Shown here one piece after another: positions 60,992 to 64,000 of a stretch of 64,000 nt of DNA. Within the stretch, counting starts at the first letter, position 1. Each line of letters starts with the position of its first letter. The DNA lies in assembly GCA_958510875.1 (NCBI GenBank), contig OY294070.1:9486001-9550000 (forward strand), read 5' to 3'. This stretch comes from Endomychus coccineus (taxonomy: Eukaryota > Arthropoda > Insecta > Coleoptera > Endomychidae). Below the pieces are notes generated by a model. The model was not told where the DNA came from. It made no database searches and worked only from the letters and a program-made list of their open reading frames with translations. Position numbers and translations under genes: made by a program.

Positions 60992-61537
60992 ATTACTTAA
61001 ATGAGGATATTTATATATTCATTTATTTATAATTCTTTTATTATCTATAAATATATGGCTTAATGTATTTGGATTTTACAAATTTTATAGCATAAGTGAG
61101 ATTATTATTATGAACATGTATCGAATTGTATCACGAGTTCGGTACCTCTTGCGCATTAGCGCACGCATGATCCTCATCTAGCATTCCTCTGAACAACTTC
61201 CACGTTTGTTATGTTATGTAATGTTACAATTATACTATTTACTCCTGTAATATTCATTCAATGTAACGTATAGTTTTGTCTACGTCGATATCGTGTTGTC
61301 ATTACCCTAATAGGAACTGTCAACAATTCTTGATTACGAAAACTGAGCATTTTGCATGTTACGTCATAATATCATAAATGATAATGTTATCACCTCAATA
61401 CATCAAAGAGATTATTGATTGGAATTGTAAAGATTCCCATTGCCTGATAAATTATTCTACTCGTAGATACGAAATTTCACTTACAGTAGAAAACGAGGAA
61501 CGTTCGTTAGTTTAGTGTGTCAACCATAACTTTGAAC

Positions 61538-64000
61538 ATGTCTACTATATCGATGGATAGATGGAGAGGCAAAGTGGCTGTTGTCACCGGAGCCAGTGCA
61601 GGTATAGGGGCAGCTGTAGCAGAAAGACTTGTACACGAAGGGTTGAAGGTACTAATTTTGTCTGGTATTCACATAATACTATATTACGTTACTAGTGTGA
61701 AAAGTGACCCATTCCACATGAGTGGGAGAATGTTGCGACAATCCCACGAGTGTGAAATGGCACTTTCCAGTTCCACACAAGTAATGTACAGTATTTTACC
61801 TACTACCAATATGTAATGTCAAACATTACGACACTGATATGAGTTTCGTAATGAGGTACTTTACCGCACTAGTGCTTTAATAAGTTGTGAAGGATGGAAC
61901 TCGAATGTTGAATTCCCCCTCGAACATTGGAGCTTATTGATTCGGGTACGCGTAATTTGGTTGACTTTGACATTTTTACCCACCAAAATTGGACAAATAC
62001 TAAGACATTACTCTTTTTTAGGTAGTGGGAATAGCCAGAAGGGTCGAACGCATCGTAGATTTGTCGAGTAGGTTGGGCCGTAAAGAAGGAGAACTTTTCG
62101 CCGTCAAAGCTGACATGACCAATAGCGAAGATGTGATAAAAGCTTTTGCTTGGATCAAAAAGAGGCTGGGTCCCGTTCACATTTTGATAAATAATGCCGG
62201 TCTTGCCTTAACTACCAGTTTGATGTCAGGTGACATAGAAAAATGGAAAACCGTTATCGATACCAACATTTTGGGTCTTTGTGTTGCCACCAGGGAAGCT
62301 GTTGATAGTATGATAGCGAATCAGGTGGATGGTCATATTATCCACATTAACAGTTTAGGAGGACACAAAGTGTTCCCTATTCCGGATATGAACGTTTATT
62401 TTGCTTCGAAATTCGCAGTGAGAGCTCTTGCGGAAACACTGAAGAACGAACTTGGTGCAATGGGCAGCAAAACCAAAATCACGGTAAGTCATATTGTAAA
62501 TTTATTTTCGGAAAAAATTGTTTTGACTTAATGACTTCAGTAAAAGTACCCATTGTAATCTACTAGTTATTTATTTATTATGTTATAAAAGCAATTTGAT
62601 CCGGTCAAAAGTTTGAAAAACATGTAAAATTTTATTGACCCCACGAAAATGAATTTTTTTTTTGCATCGTGTTCAGGATGGCTCACACATCATCAGTCAG
62701 AAAAGAAGGGCTCTTGATTATTACTATTAATGAACAATGAAAAAGTATTTTCGTTTGGAATGTATTTTATTACAAATGAAATATCTCGGGCTTTCTTGAT
62801 CCAAAGTTTGTGAACTTTGGTATTAGGGGGTTTTGATCCGCTGAACCCGAATCTGGAGTTGGAAAATGTAAAATCCGGCCCATTTGCTGGATAATCCGGA
62901 AAATTTTACAAAATCTTAACAACAAACCAAATTTTTTCTCGGACTGTGGTATTAAAATAATAATGTCTCGGTATAATAAATACTGAGAGATGGAAAATTC
63001 TGAAAATACGGTGGAAAAAAAATTGGGTCGTTTTCCTTGATATTCTTGTCTCGGTCGTCGTCCAACGTGTCAAATTATATGTTTTTGATCTGTATTTACA
63101 GGCCACCCACTCCGACGAATTCTCTACAAAATGATGTAATGATATTTAACTTATTCAAAGACTTCTCTATCAAGTACCGGGATATCAAAAATTATCTTGG
63201 TCAAGGGTGGTTGTGAAATCTAAAACGTGTGTCTTACTTTACGTTTGAAATAATTATGTCACTGTCACAGTGACATCATCAATAACCTACAAATTTCATA
63301 CCTATTTATTTCAGTTGTAAAACAATAATGAACTACAAATTATGAAATAATTATGTGAACTTTGAACCTTTTTAGACGTCGTGATAGCCACAATCATTTT
63401 GAAATAGTTAATTTTCCGTAAATCGAATGACGTTCACGTGAGAAGCCAGTAGCACGCGAGTTAGAAAAGTACCAACTGGTTGTACCTAGTACGGCTTTAC
63501 GACGACTTTTCGCGTGCCGTTTTCGCTCCATGTAGTTTGATTTAGTATCGGACCGTGCTCGACGGCCCTTGTTTTTTCGATAAATGTCCATTAAATAGGA
63601 AAATTTAGTTAAAACAGTTTGAGCTATTCTCAGATCTCAGCTACGCGCGTCTAACGTGTGACGTACCAAAGGGAATTTTCTCGCGACTAAAATATACACG
63701 AAGCGGGTAAAAGCTAGCGGCCCATAGCCAAAAACGCTTTATTACAACTGGCGCCGGTCGTACGGGGCAAGAAACGGCCCCAAATTAACAAGGCCGAGGT
63801 AAAATGTACAAACTCTAACTTACGCGCAGCGAGCTCCTCGAGGCATATGTGAAAATGATTTGGTTCGTAGCTAATTACATAGGACGTCTGGCGTTCGTGC
63901 AATTATGTTTTTAGATAATTCGAACCTTCTAATTTCGATAGGCCACGTGAAAATCCCGGAGTCCAAAGCGCTAAAGACTTCTGAGTGTTACAATATTCGT
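61538..64000 (+). CDS. SDR-5: farnesol-dehydrogenase-like SDR, 3' end outside window
   Basis: Exon 1 (61538-61648) and exon 2 (62022-62483) are seen; exons 3 and 4 must lie beyond 64000. The 191 residues present keep [13 protein letters not shown]119, S148, Y163 and K167. Against SDR-2, exon 2 changes include M for I in SLMSGD, I for V in TNILG, and NSLGGHKVFPIP for NSVAGHKVFPAP near the active site. The 5' flank, 61390-61537, matches SDR-2 closely, so the promoter was copied too. Intron 1 is only 373 bp, near the ancestral size. Confidence 0.88.
61690..61875. repeat. Small unit-B-specific insertion in SDR-5 intron 1
   Basis: About 185 bp lie where unit A has 4 kb of transposons. It starts ATTACGTTACTAGTGTG and ends CGCACTAGTGCTTTAAT, a possible imperfect inverted end pair, which suggests a MITE. 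No target duplication could be fixed. Confidence 0.35.
63177..64000 (-). mobile_element. 969-bp-family TIR element, copy 3, cut by the window end
   Basis: It starts CCGGGATATC after TA at 63175-63176. It contains the basic frame MDIYRKNKGRRARSD (63591-63394) and the MHERQTSYV frame (63902-63714). The right end lies outside the window. It is in the same place as copy 2 of unit A. Confidence 0.9.

Overview
The window reads as AT-rich nuclear DNA of an insect. The genes have GT-AG introns, and the gene families present are insect ones: a Painless-type TRPA channel, a divergent ionotropic receptor and farnesol-dehydrogenase-like SDRs. The transposons (mariner, hAT, IS630/Tc1-like, Penelope-like, jockey- and CR1-like) fit as well. 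A beetle is my best guess, but the order cannot be fixed from this sequence alone.

Layout. 1-3403: decayed transposons (a ZMYM1-type hAT and a mariner). 3667-4701: a tandem CAP-domain protein. 4819-5603: a palindromic foldback element. 6451-8976: one long exon of a Painless-like TRPA channel. 9230-10720: an old palindromic element split by a nested 969-bp TIR element. 11662-16557: an ionotropic receptor in two visible exons, whose 3-kb intron is mostly a 2.36-kb foldback element. 16632-21224: a 4.6-kb foldback element holding an internally deleted mariner and about 14 copies of a 172-bp minisatellite. 21660-25180: retroelement debris plus an orphan LanC-like exon.

From 25183 to the end lies a tandem segmental duplication with an offset of about 25 kb. 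Each unit carries two SDR genes. Unit A holds SDR-1 (25882-33573) and SDR-2 (37928-47049); unit B holds SDR-4 (50908-58624) and SDR-5 (61538 onward, cut by the window end). An isolated SDR first exon (SDR-3) lies at 48177-48284. Every complete SDR has four exons with phase-0 junctions and keeps TGxxxGIG, NNAG and the N-S-Y-K active site. The family oxidises or reduces small alcohols and carbonyls with NADP(H). Insect members include farnesol dehydrogenase of juvenile hormone synthesis, but the substrate here is unknown.

Comparing the two units dates the transposons. A hAT with an 8-bp target duplication, a Penelope-like pair and an IS630-like element are only in unit A. A foldback element with a 3-bp target duplication is only in unit B. 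The introns otherwise share the same older elements.

The most notable non-gene signal is a foldback family with termini 5'-TAGTCCAG and 3-bp target duplications (TTT, GAG, ATT). One of its insertions is confirmed by an empty paralogous site. No tRNA, rRNA or CRISPR array was seen.
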